From contig JADJNS010000001.1 of NCBI GenBank assembly GCA_016714225.1, positions 124,001 to 188,000 on the forward strand: a DNA stretch of 64,000 nucleotides, read 5' to 3'. A program made the position numbers and the translations under genes. Shown here piece by piece: positions 51,696 through 63,322 of this stretch; position 1 is the stretch's first letter; every line of letters begins with the position of its first letter. Under the pieces are notes generated by a model. The model did not search any database and had not been told where the DNA came from. It was given only the letters and a program-made list of their open reading frames with translations. The DNA comes from Archangiaceae bacterium. Its GTDB lineage: Bacteria; Myxococcota; Myxococcia; Myxococcales; Myxococcaceae.

Positions 51696-52447
51696 GGGCG
51701 CTCTCGCGCAGGGTGCGCATGCGGGTGTTCTGGCGCAGCCTGTTCATTCAGGCCGGGTTCAACCCGCGCGGCCTGCAGTCGCTGGGGCTCACCTACGCGC
51801 TGCTCCCGGCGTTGAAGGCGCTCTACCCCGACCCCGCCGCCGAGTCCGACGCCGTGCGCCGGCACCTCTCGACCAGCTTCAACACCCACCCGTACGTGGC
51901 GGCGGCCATCGTGGGCGGAATTCTGCACCACGAAGAGCGCATCGCCCGCGGAGAACAGGCCCCCGAGTCGGCCGAGCACTTCAAGGCCAGCCTGATGGGC
52001 CCGCTGGCGGCGCTGGGCGACGGCTTCTTCTGGTACTCGCTGCGCCCCGCCTGCGGCGCGCTGTGCGCGGCGCTCATCCCCTGGCTGGGGGTGTACTCGG
52101 CGCTGCTCTTCCTCTTCCTCTACAACACGGTGCACTTCACCGCGCGCGCCCGCTTCTTCTCCATTGGCTACCGCAGCGGCGATGCGCTGGTGGGCCAGCT
52201 GGCGAGGGCCAACATTCCCCGCTGGGGCGAGCGGCTGCGCTCGGTCTCTGCGATGTCGGCCGGGGTGCTGGCCGCGTACCTGAGCGTGGTGGTGGCGTAT
52301 CGCAGCGGGCTCTCGATGCCGTTATTGACCGGCGGGTGCCTGATGCTCGCCGTGCTCGCCTTCGCTGCCTCCCAGACCCGGGGTTCGCGCTGGGTGGCGC
52401 TCTACGGTTCGGCGCTGCTGGCCATTGTGGCGGGGGCCCTTCAGTGA
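51692..52447 (+). CDS. PTS mannose-family Enzyme IID
   Basis: The 251-residue protein has the family opening (VFWRSLFIQAGFNPRGLQSL) and the SFNTHPYVAAAIVGGILHHE segment. A FKASLMGPLAALGDGFFWYS region and hydrophobic C-terminal helices follow. EIID completes the permease with EIIC. ATG 51692 overlaps the EIIC stop and has GGGAGG just before it. Length is a little under the usual ~270-280 residues. HPr begins 25 bp downstream. Confidence 0.92.
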   Translation: MRALSRRVRMRVFWRSLFIQAGFNPRGLQSLGLTYALLPALKALYPDPAAESDAVRRHLSTSFNTHPYVAAAIVGGILHHEERIARGEQAPESAEHFKASLMGPLAALGDGFFWYSLRPACGALCAALIPWLGVYSALLFLFLYNTVHFTARARFFSIGYRSGDALVGQLARANIPRWGERLRSVSAMSAGVLAAYLSVVVAYRSGLSMPLLTGGCLMLAVLAFAASQTRGSRWVALYGSALLAIVAGALQ

Positions 52448-52472
52448 CACGCTCCGCCACCTTTTCGAGGGG

Positions 52473-52751
52473 ATGATGGAAACCGCGTCGGTCGAGCTGG
52501 AGATCATCAACGCGCTGGGGCTTCACGCCCGCGCCGCGGCCCAGCTGGTCAAGATCGCCAACCGTTACAAGTGCGAGGTGATGCTCACCTGCGAGGGTCA
52601 GACGGTGAACGCCAAGAGCATCATGGGGGTGCTGATGCTCGCCGCCGCCCAGGGCATGACCATCAATGTCGCCTGCAGCGGCGAGGGCGCCAAGAAGTGC
52701 CTCGACGAGATTGCCGCGCTGGTGAAAGACCGCTTCGGCGAGCCGAGCTAG
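52473..52751 (+). CDS. ptsH: Phosphocarrier protein HPr
   Basis: HPr carries phosphate from Enzyme I to EIIA. The 92-residue protein has the phospho-His in LGLHARAAAQLV (His18) and the regulatory Ser in NAKSIMGVLML (Ser49, equal to Ser46). The intact Ser site suggests an HPr kinase elsewhere in the genome. ATG 52473 or 52476 follow GAGGGG; the second gives better spacing. It is between EIID and ptsI. Confidence 0.95.
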   Translation: MMETASVELEIINALGLHARAAAQLVKIANRYKCEVMLTCEGQTVNAKSIMGVLMLAAAQGMTINVACSGEGAKKCLDEIAALVKDRFGEPS

Positions 52752-52761
52752 AAGGCATGCC

Positions 52762-54524
52762 GTGAGCGCGACGCAATCGTTTCAGGGCATCGGAGCTTCA
52801 CCCGGAGTCGCGGTCGGTCGCGCGTTCGTGCTCGACAACCGCCGGGTTCGCACCCCCAAGGTGAAGCTGCAAGAGACCGAGGTCGAGGCCGAGGGCCTGC
52901 GCTTCAAGACCTCGGTCGAGCTCAGCTCGCGCCAGCTCGAAGACCTCAAAGAGAAGCTCAAGCGCGACGCCGACGCCGACCCGGGCAACACGCAGGACCA
53001 CAGCCTCATTCTCGACGCCCACAAGCTGATGCTGCAAGACCCGATGTTCATCGTCGAGGTCAACCGGCTGATCCGCGAAGAGGCCATCAACGCCGAGTGG
53101 GCGGTGCGCCGCGTCGCCCGCCGCATCAAGCACCAGTTCGACAACCTCGAAGACGAGTACTTCCGCGAACGGCGCGCCGACGTGGACTTCGTCGCCGACC
53201 GCGTGGTGCGCAACCTGCTCGGCCACGCGATGGACGAAGAGGTCGAGCTGCCCCAAGACAGCGTGGTGGTGGCGCACGACGTCTCGCCTGCAGACGCCGC
53301 GATGCTGGTGCGCGCCGGCAAGGTCGCCGCCTTCGTCACCGACATGGGCGGCCAGACCAGCCACACCGCCATCGTGGCGCGCGCCCGCGAGGTGCCGGCG
53401 GTGGTCGGCGCGGGCAAAATCAGTGAGTCGATTCGCACCGGAGACCTGGTGGCGGTCGACGGCAACCAGGGCCTGGTGCTGGTCAACCCCAGCGACTCGC
53501 AGCTCGCGCTGTTCCGCGAGACCATGCGGCGGCACCTCGCCAGCGAGCAGAGCGCGCTCAAGACCGCCGAGCTGCGCGCCGTCTCGCTCGACGGCCACCA
53601 GATTCACCTGAACGGGAACATGGAGTTCCCCGAAGAAATCCCCTCGCTGCTGGCCCACGGCGCCGAGGGCATCGGCCTGTACCGCACCGAGTTCCTCTTC
53701 CTGAACCGCGCCGAGGCGCCCACTGAAGAAGAGCACTACAAGGCCTACCGCGAGGTGCTCGAGGCGATGGGCGGCCGGCCGGTCACCATTCGCACCCTCG
53801 ACCTGGGCGGCGACAAGGTGCCGGGCAAGAAGCCCGACAAAGAGGCCAACCCGGCGATGGGCCTGCGCGCCATTCGCTACTGCCTGCACCACCGCGAGAT
53901 GTTCCGGGTGCAGCTGCGCGCCATGCTCCGCGCCTCGCAGCACGGCAACCTGCGGGTGATGTTCCCGCTGATCAGCGGGCCCTCTGAGCTGCGCGAGGCG
54001 CGCAGCGAGCTCGAGCACTGCCGCAGCGAGCTGGGCCGCGCCGGCGTGCCGGTGGGCCGCCGCTTCCCGGTCGGCATCATGGTCGAGACCCCCAGCGCGG
54101 CGATGATCGCCGACCGCCTGGCGCAAGAGGCCGACTTCTTTTCCATCGGCACCAACGACCTCATTCAATACTCGCTCGCCATCGACCGGCAGAACCGCGA
54201 CGTCGCCTACCTCTACCGGCCGCTGCACCTGGCGGTCTTGCGCTCGCTGCAGAACATCGTGCGCGCCGCGAAGAACGCCGGCATTCCCGTCGCGATGTGC
54301 GGCGAGATGGCCGGCGACCCGACCTACACCCTGGTGCTGCTGGCCCTGGGCTTCGAAGAGCTGTCGATGACCGCCGGCCAGATTGCGGCGGTGAAGGGCA
54401 TCGTGCGGCGCACCAGCCGCACCGAAGCGCAGGCCCTGCTCGAGCGGGCGATGGAGTTCTCGACCGCGGAAGAAATCGAGCGCTTCGTGCGTACCGAGAT
54501 GGAGAAACGTTTCTCCGGAAGCGA

Positions 54525-54528
<4 letters not shown>
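52762..54528 (+). CDS. ptsI: PEP-protein phosphotransferase (Enzyme I)
   Basis: Enzyme I transfers phosphate from PEP to HPr. The 588-residue protein starts at GTG 52762 with FQGIGASPGVAVGRAFVLD. The active His201 lies in MGGQTSHTAIVARAREVPA. The PEP-binding barrel has GIGLYRTEFLFLNR, TIRTLDLGGDKVP, GIMVETPSAAMIAD, IGTNDLIQYSLAIDR and MCGEMAGDP. The stop TGA overlaps the GTG of the kinase gene, showing coupling. It is the last PTS protein of the operon. Confidence 0.96.
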
Positions 54529-56353
<1,825 letters not shown>

Positions 56354-56357
<4 letters not shown>

Positions 56358-56818
56358 AGCGGCTGTGGCCGGTGCTGGTGCTGCTGGTGGCGTGCGCCCA
56401 CGCCGGGCCGCCGCGCGCCACCACCTTCGGCAAGAAGGTGGGGCTGGGTGAGATGGTCGGCGCGCCCGACGTCATCGAGCCCCTGCGCGACGCGCTGGGC
56501 GAGGTGTTCGACCTGACCCAGCCGAACCCCGAGCTGCACCTGCACGTCGACGCGGCCACCGGCGGGTTCGACGAGGCGGTGCTGCAGCCGCGGGCCGGAG
56601 AGGTCGTCGGCCAGCAGCGGCTGGTGCGCCGGGTGCAGACCCTGCGCGCCACCATTCGCCTGGTCGAAGACGCCACCGGAGAGGTGCGGGCGCTGGGGGT
56701 CTACGATTTGGTCGAAAAAGGCCCCGACCGGCCCATCGACGCCAGGCCGAACGACGACCTGGCCATCATTCTGGCGCGGCGCGTGGTACGTAGCTTCGTC
56801 GAGTCGAATCAACTCTGA
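56354..56818 (+). CDS. Small lipoprotein of unknown function
   Basis: The 154-residue product starts at GTG 56354 in a GTGA overlap with the kinase stop. Its signal is KRLWPVLVLLVAC (Cys 14). The mature part has alternating strands (PELHLHVDAATGGFDE, LRATIRLVEDATGEVRALG) and no Cys after the lipid anchor. It may be the envelope partner of the kinase, as the three genes from ptsI are coupled. No family is recognised. Confidence 0.65.
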
Positions 56819-56821
56819 ACC

Positions 56822-57880
56822 ATGTCGGCGCTACCTCCCAAGAGCTCGGTGGTGAAGCTGCCCGACGCATGGTTCATCGCCTGCGCCTCGAGCACGCTGA
56901 AGAAGAAGCCGCTCGCGTTCACCCTGCAGGGCACCCCGCTGGTGCTGTTTCGCGATGCCTCGGGCAAGCCCGCCGCGCTGCTCGACCGCTGCCCGCATCG
57001 CAACGCGCCGCTGTCGATGGGCCGCGTCACGCCAGGCGGCGAGCTGCAGTGCGCGTACCACGGCTGGCGCTTCGACGGAGCAGGCGCCTGCCGCGCGGTG
57101 CCGGGCCTGGTCACCGACGCCGACGTGAGCCTCAAGGCGCGCGCGGCCGAGGCGTACCCGGCCGAAGAGCAAGACGGCTACGTCTGGGTGTACTCGACCG
57201 CGGGTGACAAGCCGCCTGAAGGGCCCTACCGATTCCCGCTCCTCGACGACGCGAAGTACACGACCGTGAAGCGCGAGTTCAGCGTCAACGGCACGCTGCA
57301 CGCCACGGTCGAGAACACCCTCGATGTGCCGCACACCGCCTTTCTGCACGGCGGGCTGTTCCGCACGCCCGAGAAGAAGAACGAGGTCGAGGTGGTGGTG
57401 CGCAGGCACGGCACCTTCGCCGAGGCCGAGTACCTCGGCGAGCCGCGGCCCACCGGCCTGGCGGGCCGCCTGCTCGCTCCGCAGGGCGGCGTGGTGACCC
57501 ACTTCGACCGCTTCCTGCTGCCCAGCATCGCGCAGGTCGAGTACCGGCTGGGCGAGAAGAGCCACCTCATCACCACCTCGGCGATGACGCCCATCGACGA
57601 CTTTCACACCCGGGTCTGGGCGGTGGTGACCTACCGGCTGCCGCTGCCCAACTTCCTGGTGCGGCCGTTTCTCACCCCGGTGGCCGAGCGCATCTTCCGC
57701 CAGGACGCGGTGATGCTGAAGGCCCAGACCGAGGTGATTCGTCACTTCGGCGCCGAGCGCTACACCTCGACCGAGCTCGACGTGCTGGGCCACGAGGTCT
57801 GGCGCCTGCTCGACCAGCACGCCAACCACCGCCCGCCACCGGCCGACGTCAAAGAGCACCGCGTGAAGATGCGCACCTGA
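56822..57880 (+). CDS. Rieske-type aromatic ring-hydroxylating/O-demethylating oxygenase
   Basis: The 352-residue protein has a Rieske [2Fe-2S] centre, C57-P-H59 and C77-A-Y-H80 (DRCPHRNAPLSMG, LQCAYHGWRFDG), in the N-terminal 120 residues. A catalytic domain with the mononuclear iron set ENTLDVPHTAFLHG (D168, H171, H176) follows. It resembles VanA/PAO-like oxygenases that use O2 and a reductase partner. The partner reductase is not in the window. ATG 56822 follows the lipoprotein stop by 3 bp. Substrate is unknown. Confidence 0.9.
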   Translation: MSALPPKSSVVKLPDAWFIACASSTLKKKPLAFTLQGTPLVLFRDASGKPAALLDRCPHRNAPLSMGRVTPGGELQCAYHGWRFDGAGACRAVPGLVTDADVSLKARAAEAYPAEEQDGYVWVYSTAGDKPPEGPYRFPLLDDAKYTTVKREFSVNGTLHATVENTLDVPHTAFLHGGLFRTPEKKNEVEVVVRRHGTFAEAEYLGEPRPTGLAGRLLAPQGGVVTHFDRFLLPSIAQVEYRLGEKSHLITTSAMTPIDDFHTRVWAVVTYRLPLPNFLVRPFLTPVAERIFRQDAVMLKAQTEVIRHFGAERYTSTELDVLGHEVWRLLDQHANHRPPPADVKEHRVKMRT

Positions 57881-57889
57881 AGCGCCGCT

Positions 57890-58576
57890 TCACCGCGTCT
57901 CGAGGGGTATCGCGACGGTGCCGAAGCGCGCCATCGTGTCGGGGTCGACCAGCTCGAAGCGAAACTGCAGCGCCTTCTCGGTGGCGCCCACCCGGGGGAA
58001 ATAGACGAACGCGGTAATCGCGCCGGCGTTCTCGAGCACGCCCTCGGGCAGCCCGTACGAGAGCATGTCGGCGCTGGGCAGCTCTTCGGCGACGAGCGCG
58101 ACGCCCGCCTTCGAGGCGGGGTTCAGGTGCAGCGCGCGCGGCCAGGGCTCGAGCTTGGGGTACTGCTCGGCGTAGAGCGGCGCCACGTAGAACCCGCTGG
58201 CGGGAAACCGCGCCACGTGGGGCGTCACGTACTCGACGCTCTGCGCGCGCACCGAGGCCTGCACGTCAGAGTCGAGCAGCGGCAGCGCGCGGTACTGCTT
58301 CTCACCGCTCAACGAGAAGTCGGCGTAGGCCACCCGCACCGGCCTGCCGCTGGCGTTCTCGACCTTCACCCGCACCGGCAAGAGCAGCTCGGAGAGGTTC
58401 TCGGGCTGCCCCTGCCACGCCGTGGCATCGACGAACACCCGCACTCCGTGCGCGAACGAGGTGGCCGCGCGCCGCGTCAGCCCCGCCCGCTCGGCGTTCG
58501 CAGCGGGCACCAGCTGCGGCTCGACCGCGCACGACGCCAGCAGCAGCGCGGCCAGCCCCGACACCTTGTTACCCAT
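57890..58576 (-). CDS. Lipoprotein of unknown function
   Basis: The 228-residue product starts at ATG 58576, about ten bases after GGAGGG; GTG 58585 overlaps that site too closely. Lipobox is LAALLLASC (Cys 16). The mature region has beta-rich segments (LLPVRVKVENASGRPVRVAY, TAFVYFPRVGATEKALQFRF), as in periplasmic beta-sandwich proteins. The gene is convergent with the Rieske gene, 9 bp apart, and follows another lipoprotein gene by 14 bp. No family is recognised. Confidence 0.65.
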   Translation of the reverse strand: MGNKVSGLAALLLASCAVEPQLVPAANAERAGLTRRAATSFAHGVRVFVDATAWQGQPENLSELLLPVRVKVENASGRPVRVAYADFSLSGEKQYRALPLLDSDVQASVRAQSVEYVTPHVARFPASGFYVAPLYAEQYPKLEPWPRALHLNPASKAGVALVAEELPSADMLSYGLPEGVLENAGAITAFVYFPRVGATEKALQFRFELVDPDTMARFGTVAIPLETR

Positions 58577-58590
58577 GCGAAACACCCTCC

Positions 58591-58977
58591 CTAGTGGGTC
58601 GGTGCCTCTGTTTCACCCGGCGTGCCAGCCGGCGCTTCGACCGAGAGGGCCACAATCTCTGCGGAGTTCACGCACGCCACCAGGCACAAGAGCGCCCACC
58701 ACCCGCCCCGAGGTGACACGCGTGCGCTGATGAGCTGGGGCTTACCGCCCAGGGCGCGCGCCTCGTCGAGCGCGATGCGGGTGACGCCCTCGAGCCCCAC
58801 GTCGACCACGTCGATGTAGTCGAGAAAGAGCGTCACCGTGCTCTTGTTCACCTGCACCACGCCCTTCACCTTGCCGCTGCTCGACGCCACCTCGACGCCA
58901 TCGGGGTAGCGCGCCAGCTGCACGCTGGTGCACGAGCTGAAGAACGTGAACGCGGCGACCGCGAAGAAGCGACTCAA
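58591..58977 (-). CDS. Small lipoprotein with C-terminal membrane helix
   Basis: TTG 58977 gives a lipoprotein signal (SRFFAVAAFTFFSSC, Cys 16); GTG 59010 adds 11 residues and also yields a signal. The mature ~110 residues have VEVASSSGKVKGVVQVNKST, VDVVDVGLEGVTRIALDEAR and a last hydrophobic stretch (WWALLCLVACVNSAEIVALS). It is 14 bp upstream of the next lipoprotein gene. The start is uncertain and the function unknown. Confidence 0.55.
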   Translation of the reverse strand: MSRFFAVAAFTFFSSCTSVQLARYPDGVEVASSSGKVKGVVQVNKSTVTLFLDYIDVVDVGLEGVTRIALDEARALGGKPQLISARVSPRGGWWALLCLVACVNSAEIVALSVEAPAGTPGETEAPTH

Positions 58978-59058
58978 AGCGCGCGCACCATACTCGACCC
59001 GGTGCGTCACGCGGCGCGCTCGACTCACGCGACGCAAAAAGTTTAGGGTCCGCGGCCT

Positions 59059-61032
59059 ATGCGCCTGGTCCTCAGCTCGTCCTTCCTCATCGTGCTCAGC
59101 GCGTGCAACTGCGGTGGAGACGTTCACGTCGGCAGCACCGGCGGCAGCGGTGGAAGTGGGAGCACCGGAGGCAGCACCGGCACCGGCGGCGGCTCGGCTT
59201 CGGTCGGCGGCGGCAACGGCAGCGTGGGCGGAGGCAACGGCTCGACCGGCGGAGGCACCGGCACCGCGGGCGGCTTCGTCGACCCCGAAGACGACGGCGG
59301 CACGAGCAGCTACGACGGCGGCTGCGGCCCCATCGACGCGGGCCACCCGCCGCTGCCCCGCCGCTGCGTGCCGCAGACCGTCAGCGAGTGCGACGGCACC
59401 ACCGACACCATCTTGACGGGCGGCGGCGTGCAGTCGGCGCTGCTCAACGGCAGCTCGGGCAACGGCTTCGACGACGACTGCGACGGGCTCGCCGACGAGG
59501 GCTGCGCGTGCCCCGGCAACGGTCAGACGAAAGACTGCTGGCTGGTGCCCGCCACCCAGGCCGACCCCACCAGCAAGCAGGCGGTCGGCTGGTGCAACCC
59601 CAACGCCAAGGGCAGCCTCGACTGCGCCGGCGGCGAGCTGGCGACGTGGAGCGGCGTGTGCCGCGGCGCCAACGCCCCGGCGCGTCACGACACCTGCGCG
59701 CCGGGCGACTTCAACTGCGACGGCCTCGCCGGCAACAACGACCAGGCCGGCTGCGCCTGCGCCACCGAGGTGGTGTGCCCGACCCAGGCGGTGACGTTCG
59801 CTCCGTACCCTGCGCCCACCCTGCTGCCGCTCATCGACGGCTCGCAGTGGATTACCGATGTCGCCGCGCGCGGAGCCGCCACCAACTGGACGTGGACGGT
59901 GCTCGGCGGCGATTGCGACAACGTGCTCACCTTCCCGACGTTCGCGCTCTACAACAACGCCAACTCGACCACCGCCAACGCGCGCAAGGGCGCCCGCACC
60001 CCGGTGAAGTTCGACGCCGCGCTGGGCCGCTACGTGTCGACCGCCGGTGAGCCGCTCATCTCGATGCAGGCGGTGAACTTCGGCACCGGCGCGGCGGGAG
60101 GCCAGCTGCACCCCGCCTTCGCGCTCTCGGGCGACTACATCGTGCAGGGCGAGTTCGACCTCGACGGCCACCACTACACCTGCACCCAGAAGGTTCAGGT
60201 GCGCGCGCCCGGCATTCGCGCCGAGCTGTGCTGGGACACGGTGAACAACAACGACATCGACCTGCACTTCGCGCGGCTGCAAGGCACCACCTGCCCCAAC
60301 CAGGGGTGGGACACGACGTGCGGCGCGAAGGGTCAAGACTGCTACTGGAGCAACTGCGCCAACGGCGACATGGGCTGGGGCTACCCCGCCTCGGCCACCA
60401 CCGCCTGCCACGGCTGGGGCAGCAAGCGCGGCGCCTCGGCGCCGTGCAGCAACCCGCGCCTCGACCGCGACAACATCGACTGCGACCGCAACCAGGCCGA
60501 CCCGCAGGTGGCGAGCGGGGCCGGCACCCCGACCGGCTACTGCGGCCCCGAGAACATCAACCTCGACAACCCCAACGACAACGACAAGTTCGTCATCGGG
60601 GTGAACCACTTCGGCAACAACCGCGGCACCAGCGCGGCGCGGCCCCACGTGAACGTCTACTGCAACGGCTCGCGCGTGCTCTCGGTCGGGTACAACCCCG
60701 CCACCGGCCAGACCGGGTTTCCGCTGCTGAAGAACCAGGGCAGCGACTCGAGCGGCGACATCTGGGCGGCGGCGGTGGTCACCGCGCACGTCACCGCGGG
60801 CAACCTGAGCTCGTGCGACGTCGACACGGTGCCCAGCCACCACGCCGACCCGACCCGCGACGGCACCGCGGCCAGCGCGGGCGCCGGCAACGCCATCTGC
60901 GTCGACTCGAAGAGCAACGCCAGCACCCCGATGTTCAACTACACCAGCCACAAGTTCATCGACGCCAACTCGGCGCAGACCGGCGACGCCGGCTCGCGGC
61001 CGGCGAGCGCGGCCGAGTTCTGCAAGCACTGA
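59059..61032 (+). CDS. Large Gly/Ser-linker lipoprotein with metal-binding motif
   Basis: The 657-residue product has lipobox LIVLSAC (Cys 16) and a Gly/Ser/Thr-rich linker (about 25-75) typical of myxobacterial surface lipoproteins. NGFDDDCDGLADEGCAC (about 135-152) is the MopE-type putative metal-binding motif. About 20 further Cys occur in the rest. A C-terminal domain from about residue 375 (PGIRAELCWDTVNNNDIDLH through VIGVNHFGNN) is typical of large secreted myxobacterial proteins. Anchored outside the cell; role unknown. It ends just before the M50 gene. Confidence 0.75.
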   Translation: MRLVLSSSFLIVLSACNCGGDVHVGSTGGSGGSGSTGGSTGTGGGSASVGGGNGSVGGGNGSTGGGTGTAGGFVDPEDDGGTSSYDGGCGPIDAGHPPLPRRCVPQTVSECDGTTDTILTGGGVQSALLNGSSGNGFDDDCDGLADEGCACPGNGQTKDCWLVPATQADPTSKQAVGWCNPNAKGSLDCAGGELATWSGVCRGANAPARHDTCAPGDFNCDGLAGNNDQAGCACATEVVCPTQAVTFAPYPAPTLLPLIDGSQWITDVAARGAATNWTWTVLGGDCDNVLTFPTFALYNNANSTTANARKGARTPVKFDAALGRYVSTAGEPLISMQAVNFGTGAAGGQLHPAFALSGDYIVQGEFDLDGHHYTCTQKVQVRAPGIRAELCWDTVNNNDIDLHFARLQGTTCPNQGWDTTCGAKGQDCYWSNCANGDMGWGYPASATTACHGWGSKRGASAPCSNPRLDRDNIDCDRNQADPQVASGAGTPTGYCGPENINLDNPNDNDKFVIGVNHFGNNRGTSAARPHVNVYCNGSRVLSVGYNPATGQTGFPLLKNQGSDSSGDIWAAAVVTAHVTAGNLSSCDVDTVPSHHADPTRDGTAASAGAGNAICVDSKSNASTPMFNYTSHKFIDANSAQTGDAGSRPASAAEFCKH

Positions 61033-61034
61033 AC

Positions 61035-61913
61035 GTGCGGCGGCCGTGGCTGCACCTGGGCCTGTTCGTCGCCACGTGCTTCACCAGCGCGTCGTGCTTT
61101 CACGTCTTCTTCGGCGGCAGCTGGGGTGACTCGGCGCTGTTCTCGATGACCGCGCTGTCGATTCTTGCCTGCCACGAGATGGGGCACTGGGCGATGGCGC
61201 GGCGGCACGGAGTCGACACGTCGCTGCCGTACTTCCTCCCAGCTCCGGTGGGCTTCGGCACCTTCGGGGCGGTGATTCGGCTGCGCGGCAAAATTCCCTC
61301 GCGCGACGCGCTGGTCGACATCGGGGCGGCGGGCCCGCTGTGCGGGCTGGTGGTGGCGCTGCCGCTGCTGGTGCTGGGCATGGTGACCACCGCGCGCGAC
61401 TCGAGCACCGCCTCGGTGTTTCCCGACCCGATGTCGCTGTGGTCGGCGGTGCGGGGGGCCTTGCGCTGGGCGATGTCGGGCCAGGCGCCCGAGCTCGACC
61501 AGCGGGTCGGCTTCGGCAGCAACCTGCTCAGCCTGCTGCTCGACGCGGTGCTCGAGCGAAGAGACCGCGGCGGCGCGCCGATTCTCATCGGCGCCTGGTT
61601 CGGCATGCTGGTGACGATGCTGAACCTGATTCCCATCGGGCAGCTCGACGGCGGTCACCTCACCCACGCCTGGTTCGGGGCGCGCGCGGTGCCGCTGGGC
61701 AAGGGGCTCGCCCTGGGCATGGCGTTTCTGGCGGTGTTCTACAGCGCGGGCTGGGTGCTGTGGCTGGTGCTCACCACCCGCGGGGTGGGCTTCAAGCACC
61801 CCGAGGTGGGGGCGCCCGACCAGCCGCTCTCGACCGTACGCAAGGGGGTCTGTGTGGTGTGCTTCGTGTTCTTCGCGCTGACCTTGATGCCGGTGCCGAT
61901 GACCGCGGGGTAG
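61035..61913 (+). CDS. Site-2 protease family (M50) intramembrane metalloprotease
   Basis: The 292-residue membrane protein has the zinc motif H47-E48-M-G-H51 (LSILACHEMGHWAM) and the third ligand D205 in NLIPIGQLDGGH, each in a hydrophobic segment. Such proteases cut membrane-bound regulators such as anti-sigma factors. Two anti-sigma genes occur in this window, but a link is speculative. GTG 61035 starts it 2 bp after the previous stop. Other hydrophobic helices are at about 5-25, 95-120, 195-215 and 225-290. Confidence 0.88.
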   Translation: MRRPWLHLGLFVATCFTSASCFHVFFGGSWGDSALFSMTALSILACHEMGHWAMARRHGVDTSLPYFLPAPVGFGTFGAVIRLRGKIPSRDALVDIGAAGPLCGLVVALPLLVLGMVTTARDSSTASVFPDPMSLWSAVRGALRWAMSGQAPELDQRVGFGSNLLSLLLDAVLERRDRGGAPILIGAWFGMLVTMLNLIPIGQLDGGHLTHAWFGARAVPLGKGLALGMAFLAVFYSAGWVLWLVLTTRGVGFKHPEVGAPDQPLSTVRKGVCVVCFVFFALTLMPVPMTAG

Positions 61914-61916
61914 CGG

Positions 61917-62465
61917 CTAGACCGCCGAGATGGTGACCTTGGTGGGTACCAGCTGCTCGGTGCGCCGGGCGAACTTGCGCCGCAGAATCGGGGTGGTGCC
62001 CAGGGCCACGCCGTAGAGCACGTGCATCACCAGCACGGTGCCGATCATCATCGCCACCCGGCTCGACATCACCGGGTTCACCACCGGCATCACCACGAAC
62101 GTCATCAGCACGAACACGCCCAGCGAGAAGGCCACGCCGGCGAGCGCGGCGATGCCGCGCGGGGTGTCGCGCCGCACCAGCATGCTGAACAGGGTGCCGA
62201 AGAACGCGGAGACCAGCAGGTGCAGCACCACACCGATGACGATGGTGGTGGGCCCCTGCAGCAGCGCTTCGGGCCCGCGGAACGTGGCGCCGATGAGCTG
62301 GGGCACCGCGAAGGGCCCCAGCCCCAGGGCGAGCGTGGCGAACATCGCCCACACCGCCATCAGCACTCCGCCCGCGAGACCCGACACGGCCCCGGCCTTG
62401 AGAATTTCGGGCGCCAGCGGCTCTTCTTCACTGGCGAATCGATTCTTCAGAATCACTTCAGCCAT
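61917..62465 (-). CDS. Multi-pass membrane protein of unknown function
   Basis: The 182-residue product has four or five hydrophobic helices between about 28 and 160 (AVSGLAGGVLMAVWAMFATL, IVIGVVLHLLVSAFFGTLF, GVFVLMTFVVMPVV). The cytoplasmic ends are basic. No motif for transport or catalysis is visible. ATG 62465 starts it. It is convergent with the M50 gene (3 bp apart) and followed upstream by the DUF4142 gene on the same strand. Confidence 0.7.
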   Translation of the reverse strand: MAEVILKNRFASEEEPLAPEILKAGAVSGLAGGVLMAVWAMFATLALGLGPFAVPQLIGATFRGPEALLQGPTTIVIGVVLHLLVSAFFGTLFSMLVRRDTPRGIAALAGVAFSLGVFVLMTFVVMPVVNPVMSSRVAMMIGTVLVMHVLYGVALGTTPILRRKFARRTEQLVPTKVTISAV

Positions 62466-62507
62466 GGTCGTGCTCCGCTCTCGTTTCCAGGTGGAGGGAA
62501 GCGTGGG

Positions 62508-63182
62508 TCAGACGCTCTGAACGCGCTTGCTGACCTGCTCGGCGATGCGCAGGTGGTCTTTCAGCACCGGGAGCAGCTTGTTGAGCAGCGACTGCACCTT
62601 GCTGTCCTGGGTGCTCTTGAGGGTGGTCTCGACCATGGTGACCGCCTTCTGGTGGTCCTCGAGCATCATCTTGGCGAACTCGCGGTCGAACTCGTCACCC
62701 TTGAGCGTCTCGAGCCGCTTCATGCCGTCCATCGCGGCCTGCATCTCGGCCTTCTCGGCCTCGTCCTTCGGGGGCGGCAGGGTGAGGTCGATGTTCTTCT
62801 TCTTGGCCAGCGCGGTGACCTGCTTGTCGGCGAGGCCGTGGTCCTTGATCAGCAGCTCGCCGAACTGCTTCACCTGCTTCGAGGCGCCGTTCTTCTTCGC
62901 CAGCGCGCCCATCTGCTGCTCCATCTGGTTGTCGTGGTGCAGCTTGGCCAGACACTCGGTGTCGCCGTCGATTCGCTTCAGGTCGTCGGTCATCGCCTGC
63001 GCGCCCGGAGCCGTCTCGCTTCTGGGAATCTGCGCGTCCGGGTCGAGCGCTTCGCCGGGCCGCATCGTGTCTTCGATGGGCGCCTGCTCGGTCTTCTTCG
63101 GTGCGTCGGTGTTGGGGGGGTCGGCCGCCAGCGCGAGAGCAGGGAGCGCGAACGCCAGACCGACCATCTTCATCTTCTTCAT
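62508..63182 (-). CDS. DUF4142 secreted helical protein
   Basis: The 224-residue protein starts at ATG 63182 (AAAGG upstream) with a signal peptide (KKMKMVGLAFALPALALAA). The mature helices match DUF4142 (HHDNQMEQQMGALAKKNGAS, FGELLIKDHGLADKQV, EFAKMMLEDHQKAVTMVE), a ferritin-like four-helix family of periplasmic proteins. Function is unknown; some are linked to stress. In frame upstream codons would add 14 residues before the signal and are rejected. Confidence 0.85.
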   Translation of the reverse strand: MKKMKMVGLAFALPALALAADPPNTDAPKKTEQAPIEDTMRPGEALDPDAQIPRSETAPGAQAMTDDLKRIDGDTECLAKLHHDNQMEQQMGALAKKNGASKQVKQFGELLIKDHGLADKQVTALAKKKNIDLTLPPPKDEAEKAEMQAAMDGMKRLETLKGDEFDREFAKMMLEDHQKAVTMVETTLKSTQDSKVQSLLNKLLPVLKDHLRIAEQVSKRVQSV

Positions 63183-63322
63183 ATGGGGACCTTTGGAAAG
63201 GGTTACCTCCCTTCGAGGCTGCATCGCATGTGCCGCGCACCCACCTCTCGCGACGGTCGATTGCGAACGGACCCGTGCAAGAACGCCCCACTGCTGTGAC
63301 GAGCCTGTAGACTCCCGCGCGC

